The notes: a model not told the origin generated them from the sequence alone. Shown: positions 7,923 to 16,566, counted from the stretch's first letter. The stretch is DNA of 64,000 nucleotides from JAENVU01 sp963801105 (GCA_963801105.1 CAWDDH010000003.1:1612001-1676000), one strand, 5' to 3'. Made by a program: numbers and translations.

Positions 7923-9071
7923 GTGACTGCGGATCAGGACATGCGGGCGGCGATGGCGACGCTGCCCGTCCCGGAGCTCGAGGGCCACCCCTTCACGCCG
8001 GCGCCGGCGCTCGCCGCCGCGAACGTCGCGATCGTCACCACGGCGGGTCTGCACCGTGCCGACGAGGCGAGCTTCGGCCTGCTCGACGCGGCGTTCCGGG
8101 TGCTGCCGGCGGGATCCACCGACATCACCATGAGCCACAACAGCCAGAACTTCGACCGCAGCGGGGTCATGCTGGACCGCAACGTGGTCTACCCGGTCGA
8201 CCGGCTCGACGAGCTCGTCGCCGAGGGCGCGATCGGCGCGGTCTCGCCGGCGAACCTCTCGTTCATGGGCGCGCAGCAGGACCTCACCACGATCCTGCTC
8301 GACACCGGCCCCCGGGCGGCCGAGTTCCTCCGGGAGCAGGGGACCGACGTCGTGCTGCTCACCCCCGTCTGACCGCTCTGCACGCGCACGGTCGGTGCGC
8401 TCTCGTACGTGTTCGAATCCGCCGGCCTCGCCACCGTCGCGCTGATCTCGATGCACGAGGTCGCGGCCCGCATGCCGATCCCGCGCGGGCTGTTCTGCGA
8501 CTTCCCGCTCGGGCGCCCGTTGGGCAAGCCGGGCGATCCTGCCTTCCAGCACCAGGTGCTCGCGGCCGCCTTCGGCCTGCTCGAGACCGCGACCGAGCCG
8601 ACGCTCGCCACCTTCCCGGAGGTCGTTGCCGACGAGGCCGACGTCCCGCTGGCCTGCCCCGTGCCGGCCCGGATGAATGCGTCGCTGCCGGCGTCGGTCG
8701 ACGAGATGCGGGGGCTCCGACCCGCGTACGACCGGGCCGCGGCGGGCGGCGTGCGCACCGCGCTCGACCCCGAGATGGTGGAGGCGGCCCTCCGCGCCTT
8801 CGAACGCGTCGTCGCGGGCACGCCGTGGGCCGAGGCCGAGATCCCCGACAACCCGCTCACCGCCGCGCTCGCGATCCGCGGGTACTACGAGCAGGCCGCA
8901 GCCGGACTGGCCGAGCACGTGCCCGCGGCCCGCTCGGCCGAGACGTGGTTCGCCCAGCACACCGCGGCCGGTGAGCTGCTGCACGAGGCGCAGCGCATCA
9001 TGCGCGAGGAGAAGGCACCCCAGCCGTTCTGGTTCTACCTGCTGCCGGCGAACCAGCACCGGCGCGCCTGA
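7923..9071 (+). CDS. selenoprotein B-family reductase (PrdB/GrdB-like), in-frame TGA = Sec
   Basis: 382 aa when the TGA at 8370-8372 is read as selenocysteine (Sec150 from GTG 7923; ATG 7941 is an alternative start). Conventional calling would split it into a 149-codon piece and a downstream piece beginning near 8409, but both are in the same frame with no indel. Around the TGA the protein reads VVLLTPV-U-PLCTRTVGAL: a UxxC redox motif in the position and context of the glycine/betaine/sarcosine/D-proline reductase selenoprotein B family, followed by the family-typical SYVFESAGLATVALI strand. A SECIS-like hairpin begins 11 bases after the TGA. C-terminally, MPIPRGLFCDFPLGRPLGKP is a conserved-looking block. 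The enzyme presumably makes a selenol attack on its substrate. Decoding needs SelA, SelB, SelD and tRNA-Sec, none of which are in the window. It is divergent from the MerR gene and convergent, by 6 bases, with the Rieske-TPP gene. Confidence 0.85.
8384..8400 (+). promoter_or_regulatory. bacterial SECIS element
   Basis: GCGCAC (8384-8389) pairs perfectly with GTGCGC (8395-8400) around the five-base loop GGTCG. The first loop base is 17 bases after the TGA. Bacterial SECIS elements are small hairpins just inside the coding region with G in the first loop positions, about 16-37 bases from the UGA. The E. coli fdhF loop also contains GGUC. Folding was done by eye. Confidence 0.8.
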
Positions 9072-9077
9072 CTGCGG

Positions 9078-11048
9078 TCAGACCAGCTCGGGGTCGGTGA
9101 CGACGGACACGAGGGCCGGACCGTCGTGCGCGATCGCTCGCGCGAGGGCCTCGTCGAGCTGGTCCGCGGCGGTGACGCGGATCCCGAGGGCACCGCACAG
9201 CTCGGCGTACGCGGCGAAGTCGGGGTTCAGGAGATCGGTGTGCCACACGTCGTACTCGGCGGCCCGCTGCTCCTTGGTGATCTTGCCGAGCGAGCTGTTG
9301 TCGAGGAGCACGTGGGTGATCGGCATGTCGTACTTCACCGCGGTGGTGAGCTCGGCCAGGTACTGCCCGAACCCGCCGTCGCCGGTCACCGCCACGATCT
9401 TGGCGCTCCGGCCCGACGGCCGCCCACGCGCCCATCGCGGCCGGGAACCCGAACCCGATCGAGCCGAGGTAGCCCGACATCAGCACCGACTGGCGCGTGC
9501 ACTCGAAGTAGCGACCGAACGAGTAGGCGTGGTTGCCGACATCGACGGCCATGACCGCGTCGTCGGGTACGTGCCGGTTCATCGCGTCGAACACCGCCGC
9601 CGACGCCACGCCGAGGCCGCGGTCGTCGGGCACCCGCCGTGCCTTCTCGGCGCGCCAGATCGCCCAGCGGGCCGGCGACGTCGGCGCGCTGGTCGACGCG
9701 GCTCCCGCCAGGCGCCAGACGCTCGACGATCAGTCGCGCGGTCACGCCCGCGTGGCCCGAGCAGCGGCACGGTCGACCGGATGGAACCGGCCGAGCGCCA
9801 TCGGGTCGAAGTCGACCTGGACGATCGGCTTGTACGCCGCGATGCCCGGTGTGGTTCGAGAACGACGCGCCGAGCACGATCAGCAGGTCGGACTCGTTCA
9901 TGAGCCAGCTCGCGACCGGCGTGCCGCTGCGGCCGAGCACGCCGGCGCCGAGTGGGTGGTGATCCGAGATCTGGCCCTTCGCCTTGAACGTGGTCATCAC
10001 CGGAGCGTGCGAGGGTCTCGGCCAGCTCCACGCACGGCGTCCATCTCGAACCGCGCACCGTGGCCGACGACGATCACCGGGCGGCGCGCCCCCTCGATGA
10101 GTGCGAGGGCGGCGTCGAGCGCCTCCATCGGCGGCGCGATGTCGTGTGTCGCCGATCCGCCCGGTGGGTCCCGACGGTCGTTCGGCGTCGTCGATCTCCT
10201 TGACCTGCACCTCGTCGGGGAACACGAGGTGCGCGACGTCGCGCTCGACGGTCGCGTGCTTCAGCGCGAGCGTCATCAGCTCGGCGTGGTCCGACTCGGG
10301 CAGCACGGTCTTGGAGTACTGCCGCGACAGCCGCGAACGCGCCGTTGAGGTCGACGTCCTGGAACGCACCGCGCCCCAGCACCTTGGACGGCACCTGGCC
10401 CGAGATCGCGAGCACCGGCGCGCGGTCGACCTTGGCGTCGTAGAGCCCGGTGAGCAGGTTGGTGGACCCGGGACCGGCGATCGCGAAGCAGCGCGGCGGG
10501 CCGGCCGGTGAGCTTGCCGTAGGCCGAGGCCGCGAACGCCGCCGCCCCCTCGTGGCGGATCCCGACGAAGGTGAGATCGCCGCGCCTCCTCGGCGCGCCG
10601 CATCGCGTCGGCGAAGCCGAGGTTGGAGTGCCCGACCATGCCGAACACGTGGGTCACGCCCCACGCGACCATCGTCTCGACCATCACGTCCGAGACGGTG
10701 CGGCGGTGGGGACGGTCGGCGGCGACCGCGACGTAGACGCCGTCGTCACGGACCTCGAGCGGGAAGCAGGCCGGAGCGTCGGAGAAGCCGGCCGGGGGCG
10801 TGCCGGTGAGCGGGTCGTAGTCGTAGCCGTGCCACGGGCAGCGCAGCAGGCCCTTCTCGATCGAGCCCTCGCCGAGCGGGCCGCCCTGGTGCGGGCAGTG
10901 GTTGTCGAGCGCGCCGTACTCGTCGCCGACGCGGGTGAGCGCGAGCGAGTGCCGGCCCGCGACGACGGTCCGGCACTCGCCCGTCCGGCAGGTCGTCGCG
11001 CTCGGCGACCTTGTGCCAGACGAGCTCAGCTGTGGAGGGCTCGCTCAC
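9078..11048 (-). CDS. Rieske [2Fe-2S] domain fused to TPP-dependent enzyme (frameshifted as given)
   Basis: The start is GTG 11048, overlapping the upstream gene's TGA (GTGA). The first about 100 residues are a Rieske domain: HCPHQGGPLGEG and RCPWHGYDYDPLTG give the two Cys-x-His pairs. After a linker ending VYVAVAADRPHRRTV the same frame runs directly into VMVETMVAWGVTHVFGMVGH, the N-terminus of an acetolactate synthase/pyruvate oxidase-type TPP enzyme. Later landmarks are IAGPGSTNLLTGLYDAK, ISGQVPSKVLG, SVLMSGYLGSIGFGFPAAMG and the TPP/Mg motif GDGGF...LDNSSLG near the C-terminus. At least ten single-base frameshifts interrupt it (about 9405, 9640-9850 several, 10010-10160 several, 10325, 10500, 10585, 11005); nearly all fit one extra base. 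It may be a sound gene with consensus errors or a decaying one. Reaction unknown. Confidence 0.65.
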
Positions 11049-12664
11049 GGCGTCACCCCGCCGTAGGCGATGCCGGTCAGGTGGGCCATCTCCCGGTCGA
11101 ACGTGGTCAGGTCGTCGGCGGAGAACTCGCCGCAGGTGCGAGTGGCCGCAGGCGCGGGCGAGCACCTGCATCAGCTCGACCGTCGCCCGGAGGAACCGGT
11201 CGAGCCGCTGTGCGGCCTCCTCGACCGGGAGCCGGGCGCGCAGGTGCGGCTGTCTGGGTCGCGATCCCGACCGGGCAGTTGTTCGTGTTGCAGGCCCGCA
11301 TGCCGAGGCAGCCGATCGCCTGGATGGCCGAGTTGGCGATGGCGACCGCGTCGGCGCCGAGCGCGAGCGCCTTGGCGAAGTCGGCGTGCGTGGCGCAGCC
11401 CGCCGGTGGCGACGAGCGTGACGTCGCGCCGGCCGCGGCGGTCGAGATGGCGACGGGCGCGGGCGAGCGCGGGGATCGTCGGCACCGAGATGTTGTCGCG
11501 GAAGAGCAGCGGCGCCGCGCCCGGTCCCGCCGCCGCGGCCGTCGAGGATCACGTAGTCGACGCCGATCGCCAGCGCCGCGTCGAGGTCGTCCTCGATGTG
11601 CTGGGCCGAGAGCTTGAAGCCGATCGGGATGCCACCGGAGCGCTCGCGCACCTCGTCGGCGAAGCGGCGGAAGTCGTCGACCGAGGTCCAGTCGGGAAAG
11701 CGCGCCGGGGAGATCGCCGGCGGTGCCCTCGGGCAGGCCGCGGACCTCGGCGATCTTGCCGACCACCTTGTCGCCGGGCAGGTGGCCGCCGGTGCCGGTC
11801 TTCGCGCCCTGGCCGCCCTTGAAGTGGAACGCCTGCACCTTCGGGAGCACGTCCCAGCTCCAGCCGAACCGCGCCGACGCCAGCTCGTAGAAGTAGCGGC
11901 TGTTCTCGGCCTGTTCCTCGGGCAGCATCCCGCCCTCGCCCGAGCAGATGCCGGTGCCCGCGAGCTCGGCCCCGCGTGCGAGCGCGATCTTGGCCTCCTG
12001 ACGAGCGCGCCGAAGCTCATGTCGGACACGAACAGCGGGATGTCGAGCCAGCAGCGGCTGGTCCGCGTTCGGGCCGATGCACGACCTCGGTGCCGACCGG
12101 CTCCTCGTCGAGCAGGGGCAGGCGCGCGAGCTGCGCGGTGACGAACTGGATGTCGTCCCAGCTCGGCAGCTCGGTCGCGCGGCACCCCCATCGCGCCGAC
12201 GGGTCCGTGGTGGCCCGTCTTGGTGAGGCCGTTGCCGGCGAGCTCGTGGATGTACGCGACGAAGGGCTCCTCCGGGATCATGTGCGGGTCCTGGTAGTAG
12301 CCCTGGTACACGTCGGCGTCGAACGGCTGCGGGTGGCGCCTCGCGAACTGCAGCACTTCGGTGCGACTGACGAGGAGGTCGTCGCCGTCGGACCTCGCTG
12401 GTGAACTTCTCGAGCGCCTCGGCGTTGTTGTACGCGCTCACACCGGACTCGATCCGGTAGTCCCAACCGTGCACCCCGCAGATCAGGTCCTCGTCCATCG
12501 ACGTGACCGTCCGCGAGCAGCGCACCCCGGTGCAGGCAGCGGCCGTAGAGCACCGAGTGCTCGTCGCCCCGGCGCACGATCACGAGATCGATGCCGTCGA
12601 GCATCGCTCCGACCGGGTGCCGGTCGGGGATCTCGTTCCACGTGGCGACCTTGACCATGTCCAT
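11045..12664 (-). CDS. Rieske-like domain fused to FMN-binding glutamate synthase family barrel (frameshifted as given)
   Basis: It starts at ATG 12664. An N-terminal Rieske fold has GRCLHRGALLADG and ICGVHGWDY as Cys-x-His and Cys-x2-His pairs. It is followed by VLQFARRHPQPFDADVYQ and a GltB-type TIM barrel: VSDMSFGAL, GTGICSGEGGMLPEE, FHFKGGQGAKTGTGGHLPG and NTNNCPVGIATQ. The last is the 3Fe-4S/FMN region of glutamate synthase large subunits and related archaeal-type GltB. The amidotransferase domain is absent, so ammonia or another amine donor, or a different reaction, is implied. Frameshifts near 12494, 12392, 12180, 12065, 12050, 11995 and several below 11720 fit mostly single-base insertions. 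It ends in GGVTP and overlaps the Rieske-TPP gene, so both are one transcript. Confidence 0.65.
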
Positions 12665-12766
12665 GCGCTGCTCCTCGATGCCCCGACCGGCCCGCCCATC
12701 GGCGTCGGGCGTGCTGTCTCGGGTGCGGCCCGATCGTTGCACCATCGCCGCGCGTACGCTGCCGGG

Positions 12767-13324
12767 ATGGCGACGAAGGACGGTCCGGTCGGTCCGTATC
12801 CGGCCGGGGTGACCACCGAGGACGAGCAGGTCGACTACGACAAGCTGCGGCGCCGGGTGCTCTGGAAGATGCCCTCGGGGCTCTACGTCGTGGGCAGCAC
12901 CGACGGGGCGGACCGGCGCAACGGCATGACGACCAACTGGGTGACCCAGCTCAGCTTCGACCCGAAGTGGGTCGGCGTCGGGATCGAGCGGGACGCGTTC
13001 ACCCACGAGCTGATCGAGGCCGGCGGAGTCTTCAGCGTCTGCCTGATCGACCGTGAGGACCGCGCGATCGTGCGGAAGTTCACCAAGCCGGTCGAGGTGG
13101 ATCTCGCGGCGAAGACGCTCAACGGGTTCCCCTACGTGGAGCGCACCACCGGTGCGCCGATCCTCGCCGGCTCGGTGGCGTTCCTCGACTGCGCGGTGCG
13201 CGACCGGATGGAGGTGGGCAACCACACGTTCTTCGCGGGCGAGGTCCTCGACTGCGGCTTCCTGAAGGACGAGGACACCGAGGTGCTCCGCATGGAGGAC
13301 ACCCGGATGAACTACGGCGGCTGA
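12767..13324 (+). CDS. flavin reductase family protein
   Basis: 185 aa, starting at ATG 12767. It has the FMN-binding split-barrel pattern of NAD(P)H:flavin oxidoreductases: RRRVLWKMPSGLYVVGS, NGMTTNWVTQLSFDPKWVGVGIE and HTFFAGEVLDCGF. Such proteins bind FMN and supply reduced flavin or reduce small substrates directly. It is divergent from the Rieske-barrel gene (102 bases between starts), so it could serve as an electron donor for that pair; this is inference from position only. Confidence 0.8.
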   Translation: MATKDGPVGPYPAGVTTEDEQVDYDKLRRRVLWKMPSGLYVVGSTDGADRRNGMTTNWVTQLSFDPKWVGVGIERDAFTHELIEAGGVFSVCLIDREDRAIVRKFTKPVEVDLAAKTLNGFPYVERTTGAPILAGSVAFLDCAVRDRMEVGNHTFFAGEVLDCGFLKDEDTEVLRMEDTRMNYGG

Positions 13325-13332
13325 GCGGAAGC

Positions 13333-14436
13333 TCACGCGCGGCGTCCGAGGGCGTGCCGCGCGCGGTGGCAGACCCGGCAGCGCAGCCGGAGCTCGTCCA
13401 CCACGGTGCGCCGTGTGGTCCCGAACCCGGGTTCGTGGTCGTACTCGAGGAAGTCGGTCCCTCCGCAGTCCACGCACCCGCCGTCCCGCTCCTTCACCAC
13501 GCGCCGCTGCCGGGCCGACGGGTGGCGATGCCGGCCCGAGGCGTTGATCGGGCGGCCGGCCGCGTCGTGGATCAGCGCCCGCACGAAGGCGTCGGGTGCG
13601 ATCCGCTCCACGATGGACCCGGCGATGGCGGTCCCGTCGTCGAGGGTCGCGCCGTCGCCGCGCACGTGCACGACGACCTCGGTGACGTATCGGGACCCAC
13701 CGCCGGTCATCAGCCGGACCAGCGCGTCGGCGCGTTGCTGCGCGATCGACGGCCACCGCCTCCACGCGTCCGCGGACGCGTCGAGCCGTGGCCGCGCCCG
13801 CACGAGCTCGGCGTCGATCGCGTGGGTGATCGACGCCGCTTCGGCGGGTGGGAGCCGGAACGTGCCGGCGACCATGCCGTCGGGTTCGAGGTGCCACGAC
13901 ATGCCGCGCGCCGCGTGCTGGCGGGCCTCGGTCTGCTCCGGTGTCTCGTGCCGGGTGAGCCACGCCGCGATCGCGTGGCCGAGCCGGCCCGCGGGGACCC
14001 GGAGGGCGAGCTCGCAGAGGTCGGCCTCGTTCTCCGGCGTCGCGACCCGCGTGAGCGCCCGCACCTTGCTGTAGGACAGCCGGCCGGCGGTGAAGGCGGC
14101 CGCGACGGCGGGCAGCTCGGCCAGCTTCCGGCCGATCCGCAGCCACTCGCGGGCGGTGCACACCTCGACCTCGAGCGCGTCCGCGACCCAGTGCGCACAC
14201 GTCGCCGCGCCGTCGGCGGCCCACTCGCCTGAATCGTCGAGCGCCACGACGAGCTCCACCAGGCGGTGTTGCGCAGCCGACCATCGCTGCCCGACCGCCA
14301 CGACCTGCTCGCGGAGCGAGGTGGCCCTCCCCGCGTGTTCCGACCGATCGGTGCGATTCGACACGATGCCCGACATCCCCATTCCTCCATCACCGGGCCG
14401 CTCGTGGAGCGGCGCCTTCTCGGAACGGTCGGCCAT
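13333..14436 (-). CDS. DUF222 / HNH endonuclease domain protein (13E12-repeat type)
   Basis: 367 aa. An alpha-helical DUF222 region covers about residues 40-290 (LREQVVAVGQRW, WVADALEVEVCTAREWLRIGR, GRLSYSKVRALTRV). It is followed by a C-terminal HNH nuclease: CVDCGGTDFLEYDHEPG and LRLRCRVCHRARHA supply the two Cys pairs and the His/Asp catalytic region. These proteins are multicopy in actinobacteria and often sit at mobile DNA; their substrate is not known. A later start at ATG 14382 is possible. The gene contains one copy of the 25-base palindromic repeat also found just upstream of the integrase. Confidence 0.85.
   Translation of the reverse strand: MADRSEKAPLHERPGDGGMGMSGIVSNRTDRSEHAGRATSLREQVVAVGQRWSAAQHRLVELVVALDDSGEWAADGAATCAHWVADALEVEVCTAREWLRIGRKLAELPAVAAAFTAGRLSYSKVRALTRVATPENEADLCELALRVPAGRLGHAIAAWLTRHETPEQTEARQHAARGMSWHLEPDGMVAGTFRLPPAEAASITHAIDAELVRARPRLDASADAWRRWPSIAQQRADALVRLMTGGGSRYVTEVVVHVRGDGATLDDGTAIAGSIVERIAPDAFVRALIHDAAGRPINASGRHRHPSARQRRVVKERDGGCVDCGGTDFLEYDHEPGFGTTRRTVVDELRLRCRVCHRARHALGRRA
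13760..13784 (-). repeat. 25-bp repeat copy 1, with 18-bp perfect palindrome
   Basis: Positions 13764-13781 read ACGCGTCCGCGGACGCGT, a perfect palindrome. The minus-strand 25-mer (TCGACGCG...GCGTGGAG) is identical to 14497-14521 on the plus strand. Inside the DUF222/HNH gene it encodes DASADAW. Confidence 0.9.
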
Positions 14437-14496
14437 CGCAGCAGGCTGACGAGCTGTGCTCGTCAGGGTATCGGAGGGGTGTGACCATCGATCCGG

Positions 14497-14521
14497 TCGA
14501 CGCGTCCGCGGACGCGTGGAG
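14497..14521 (+). repeat. 25-bp repeat copy 2, between HNH gene and integrase
   Basis: It is identical to the inverted copy inside the HNH gene and centred on the 18-bp palindrome at 14500-14517. It lies 90 bases before the serine recombinase start in the 175-base non-coding spacer, the place where serine-integrase attachment sites usually occur. An att role is inference. Confidence 0.9.
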
Positions 14522-14611
14522 TTCCCGGTCTCACCGTCACGCAGCGAACATCCCCGTCGAGTTCTCGCCCGGCTCTGGCGACATCACACTCGGGTGGATT
14601 AGTGTGTCGGA

Positions 14612-15994
14612 ATGTACCCAGAGGGCGGGGTGCCGGCATCGGCGGCGATCTACTGCCGGATATCGGACGATCGCGAGGGCCGGGCGTTGGGCGTGGCTCG
14701 CCAGGAGTCGGACTGCCGGGAGCTAGCGGCCCGGAAGGGCTGGACCGTCGCGGACCTCTATGTCGACAACGACATTTCGGCGGCGGATACGAAGCGGCGA
14801 CGACCGGAGTACGAGCGGCTGCTGGAGGACGTGAAAGCGGGCCGGGTGGACGGGGTGATCGCGTGGGACCTCGACCGGCTGCACCGTCGGCCGGCGGAGT
14901 TGGAACGGTTCTTCGAAACGGCGGACGCGGCCGGGATTCGGTATCTCGCGACGGTCGGCGGCGACGTGGATCTCGCAACGGGCGACGGTTTGTTGGTGGC
15001 GCGGATCAAGGGTGCGGTAGCGGCGGATGAGGTCGCGAAGATCAAGCGTCGAGTGCGAAGAAAGCATCGGGAGTTGGCGGAGGCGGGCGCAGTGAGTGGT
15101 GGCGGTGGTCGACCGTTCGGGTTCGAAGAGGACCGGGTGACGGTGCGCGAGTCCGAAGCGGAGGTCGTGCGTGAGGCGATGCACCGTGCGCTCGCGGGCG
15201 AGTCGATCCGCAGCCTGTGCTCAGACTTCAACGCGCGAGGCCTGGTGTCGTCGGCCGGCAAGGAGTGGAAGTCCTCGACACTGCAGCGGGTGCTCACGTC
15301 GGCGCGGATCTGCGGTCAGCGCGAGTTGCACGGTGTGGCATCGACGGCGCAGTGGCCGGCGATCGTGCCGCCCGAATCGGTGGCCGCGCTGCGGGGCTTG
15401 ATCGAGGACCGCGCCCAGCGCCGGCAACGCCCGGCCCGGAAATACTTGCTGTCCGGCTTGGTGGTCTGCTCGTTGTGTGGCACGCGGATGGTGGCTCGGC
15501 CACGCAGTGATGGGACTCGCCGGTATGTCTGCGCGAAGGGTCCGGGCTTCTCGGGCTGCGGCAAGGTCATGGTGATCGCGGAACCGTTAGAGGATTGGAT
15601 CACTGCGGCGATGTTCGTTCGGCTCGACAGTCGCGAGTTCGCGAAGGGCTGGGAAGTGCAGGCGGCAGCGTCGGACCTCGCGGTGCCGGCCGCGGAGCTC
15701 GAGGCCGACCAGGAGCTCTTGGACGAACTCGCCATGGCATACGGCCGGCGTCAGATCACGATGCGGGAGATGCTCAAAGCGCGAGGCCCGATCGAGGCGC
15801 GGATGGACGCGGCCCGCAAGGTGCTCTCGCGGGCGAGTGGCGCGGTGAGCCTGCGCGAGTACGTCGGGCACAGCGACCGGCTGCGCGGCGAGTGGGACGG
15901 AATCGCGATCTCGCGCCGGCAGGCCGTCCTCGGGTCGATCCTCGACGCGGTCACGATCGCGCCCGGCGGTGCGTGGCCGCGCTCGGTTCGATGA
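14612..15994 (+). CDS. large serine recombinase / integrase
   Basis: 460 aa. The resolvase catalytic domain is N-terminal: AAIYCRISDD near residue 12 carries the nucleophilic serine, with RPEYERLLEDV and IAWDLDRLHRRPAELE following. A recombinase domain (GRPFGFEE through RVLTSARICGQREL) comes next. A zinc ribbon (SLCGTRM ... CAKGPGFSGCGKV) and a coiled-coil-like C-terminal region complete the phiC31/TP901-type architecture. It cuts and exchanges both strands through a 5'-phosphoserine link to integrate or excise an element. ATG 14612 was chosen for the full catalytic domain. Confidence 0.93.
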   Translation: MYPEGGVPASAAIYCRISDDREGRALGVARQESDCRELAARKGWTVADLYVDNDISAADTKRRRPEYERLLEDVKAGRVDGVIAWDLDRLHRRPAELERFFETADAAGIRYLATVGGDVDLATGDGLLVARIKGAVAADEVAKIKRRVRRKHRELAEAGAVSGGGGRPFGFEEDRVTVRESEAEVVREAMHRALAGESIRSLCSDFNARGLVSSAGKEWKSSTLQRVLTSARICGQRELHGVASTAQWPAIVPPESVAALRGLIEDRAQRRQRPARKYLLSGLVVCSLCGTRMVARPRSDGTRRYVCAKGPGFSGCGKVMVIAEPLEDWITAAMFVRLDSREFAKGWEVQAAASDLAVPAAELEADQELLDELAMAYGRRQITMREMLKARGPIEARMDAARKVLSRASGAVSLREYVGHSDRLRGEWDGIAISRRQAVLGSILDAVTIAPGGAWPRSVR

Positions 15995-16021
15995 GGACCG
16001 GGTCACGCCGGTCTGGAAGTT

Positions 16022-16096
16022 CTGACCTTCCCCGGCGAGGGGCAGTCAAGGCCGCCGCAGGCGCCCGCAGGGCTTGGCCTTGACGGCCCCGGTCAG
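16022..16096. terminator. nested stem-loop downstream of integrase
   Basis: GTCAAGGCC (16045-16053) pairs with GGCCTTGAC (16076-16084). An outer pair CTGACC (16022-16027) with GGTCAG (16091-16096) encloses it. It sits 28 bases after the integrase stop and has no T-tract. It is either a GC-rich bidirectional terminator or a recombination/replication site of the element. Confidence 0.5.
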
Positions 16097-16200
16097 TCGC
16101 CACCGCATCCTGGGTGTTCCGGGGTGGGGCCGTTCTTTGGTCCCGCCCCGGATGGTCGCCGGGCTCGGGTAGAGTCCAGGTCTGTGGGACTGGAGAGCTG

Positions 16201-16566
16201 ATGCCGCCCGACTTCCGTAGCGACCCGATGCAATCGCCCGAGGGTGCCGGCCGCGCCCGCCGGGCGTGGGAGGCCTACGGCAAGGCGGTCAACAAGCAGG
16301 TCGCGCCCCGGTTCCCAGCTCTGGTCAGCATGGCGGAGAAGGTGTCGGTGCCGGTGGTGTTCGACCTGCTCGGCTTCTGGTTGTCCTGGCACATGGAGGG
16401 CGGTTTCGAAGGCCTGCAACGCATGGGCATGAGCCGCAGCGCCATCTACCGCCGGATCAAACTGTTCCGCGAACTCACCGGCCAGCACCCCGACGAGTAC
16501 GAAGTCGACGGCATCACTTTCGACCTTGCCGCCTTCTCCGGCTTCCCCGGCAAGCCCGCCCACTGA
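16201..16566 (+). CDS. small HTH-containing mobile-element protein
   Basis: 121 aa from ATG 16201, which follows a GGAGAG site; the open frame extends upstream without good coding character. The C-terminal half reads GLQRMGMSRSAIYRRIKLFREL, a clear helix-turn-helix, then HPDEYEVDGITFDLAAF. Proteins of this shape accompany serine integrases and Rep genes in actinobacterial elements and are thought to act as excisionase or copy-control regulators. No further function can be read. Confidence 0.7.
   Translation: MPPDFRSDPMQSPEGAGRARRAWEAYGKAVNKQVAPRFPALVSMAEKVSVPVVFDLLGFWLSWHMEGGFEGLQRMGMSRSAIYRRIKLFRELTGQHPDEYEVDGITFDLAAFSGFPGKPAH

Noticed and set aside
8370..8372. Reading the TGA as a true stop or as a frameshifted pseudogene.
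   Set aside because: Both sides are in the same frame, unlike the +1 breaks elsewhere; the TGA falls in a UxxC motif of a known selenoprotein family and is followed by a well-placed SECIS hairpin.
12278..14284. A 668-residue minus-strand protein joining HNH-like and Rieske sequence.
   Set aside because: Only the last part is coding (Rieske domain from ATG 12664); the rest is antisense to the flavin reductase and out of frame with the HNH gene.
14481..14726. A short plus-strand ORF containing DASADAW.
   Set aside because: It has no further coding character, overlaps the integrase start, and its resemblance to the HNH protein comes only from the palindromic repeat.
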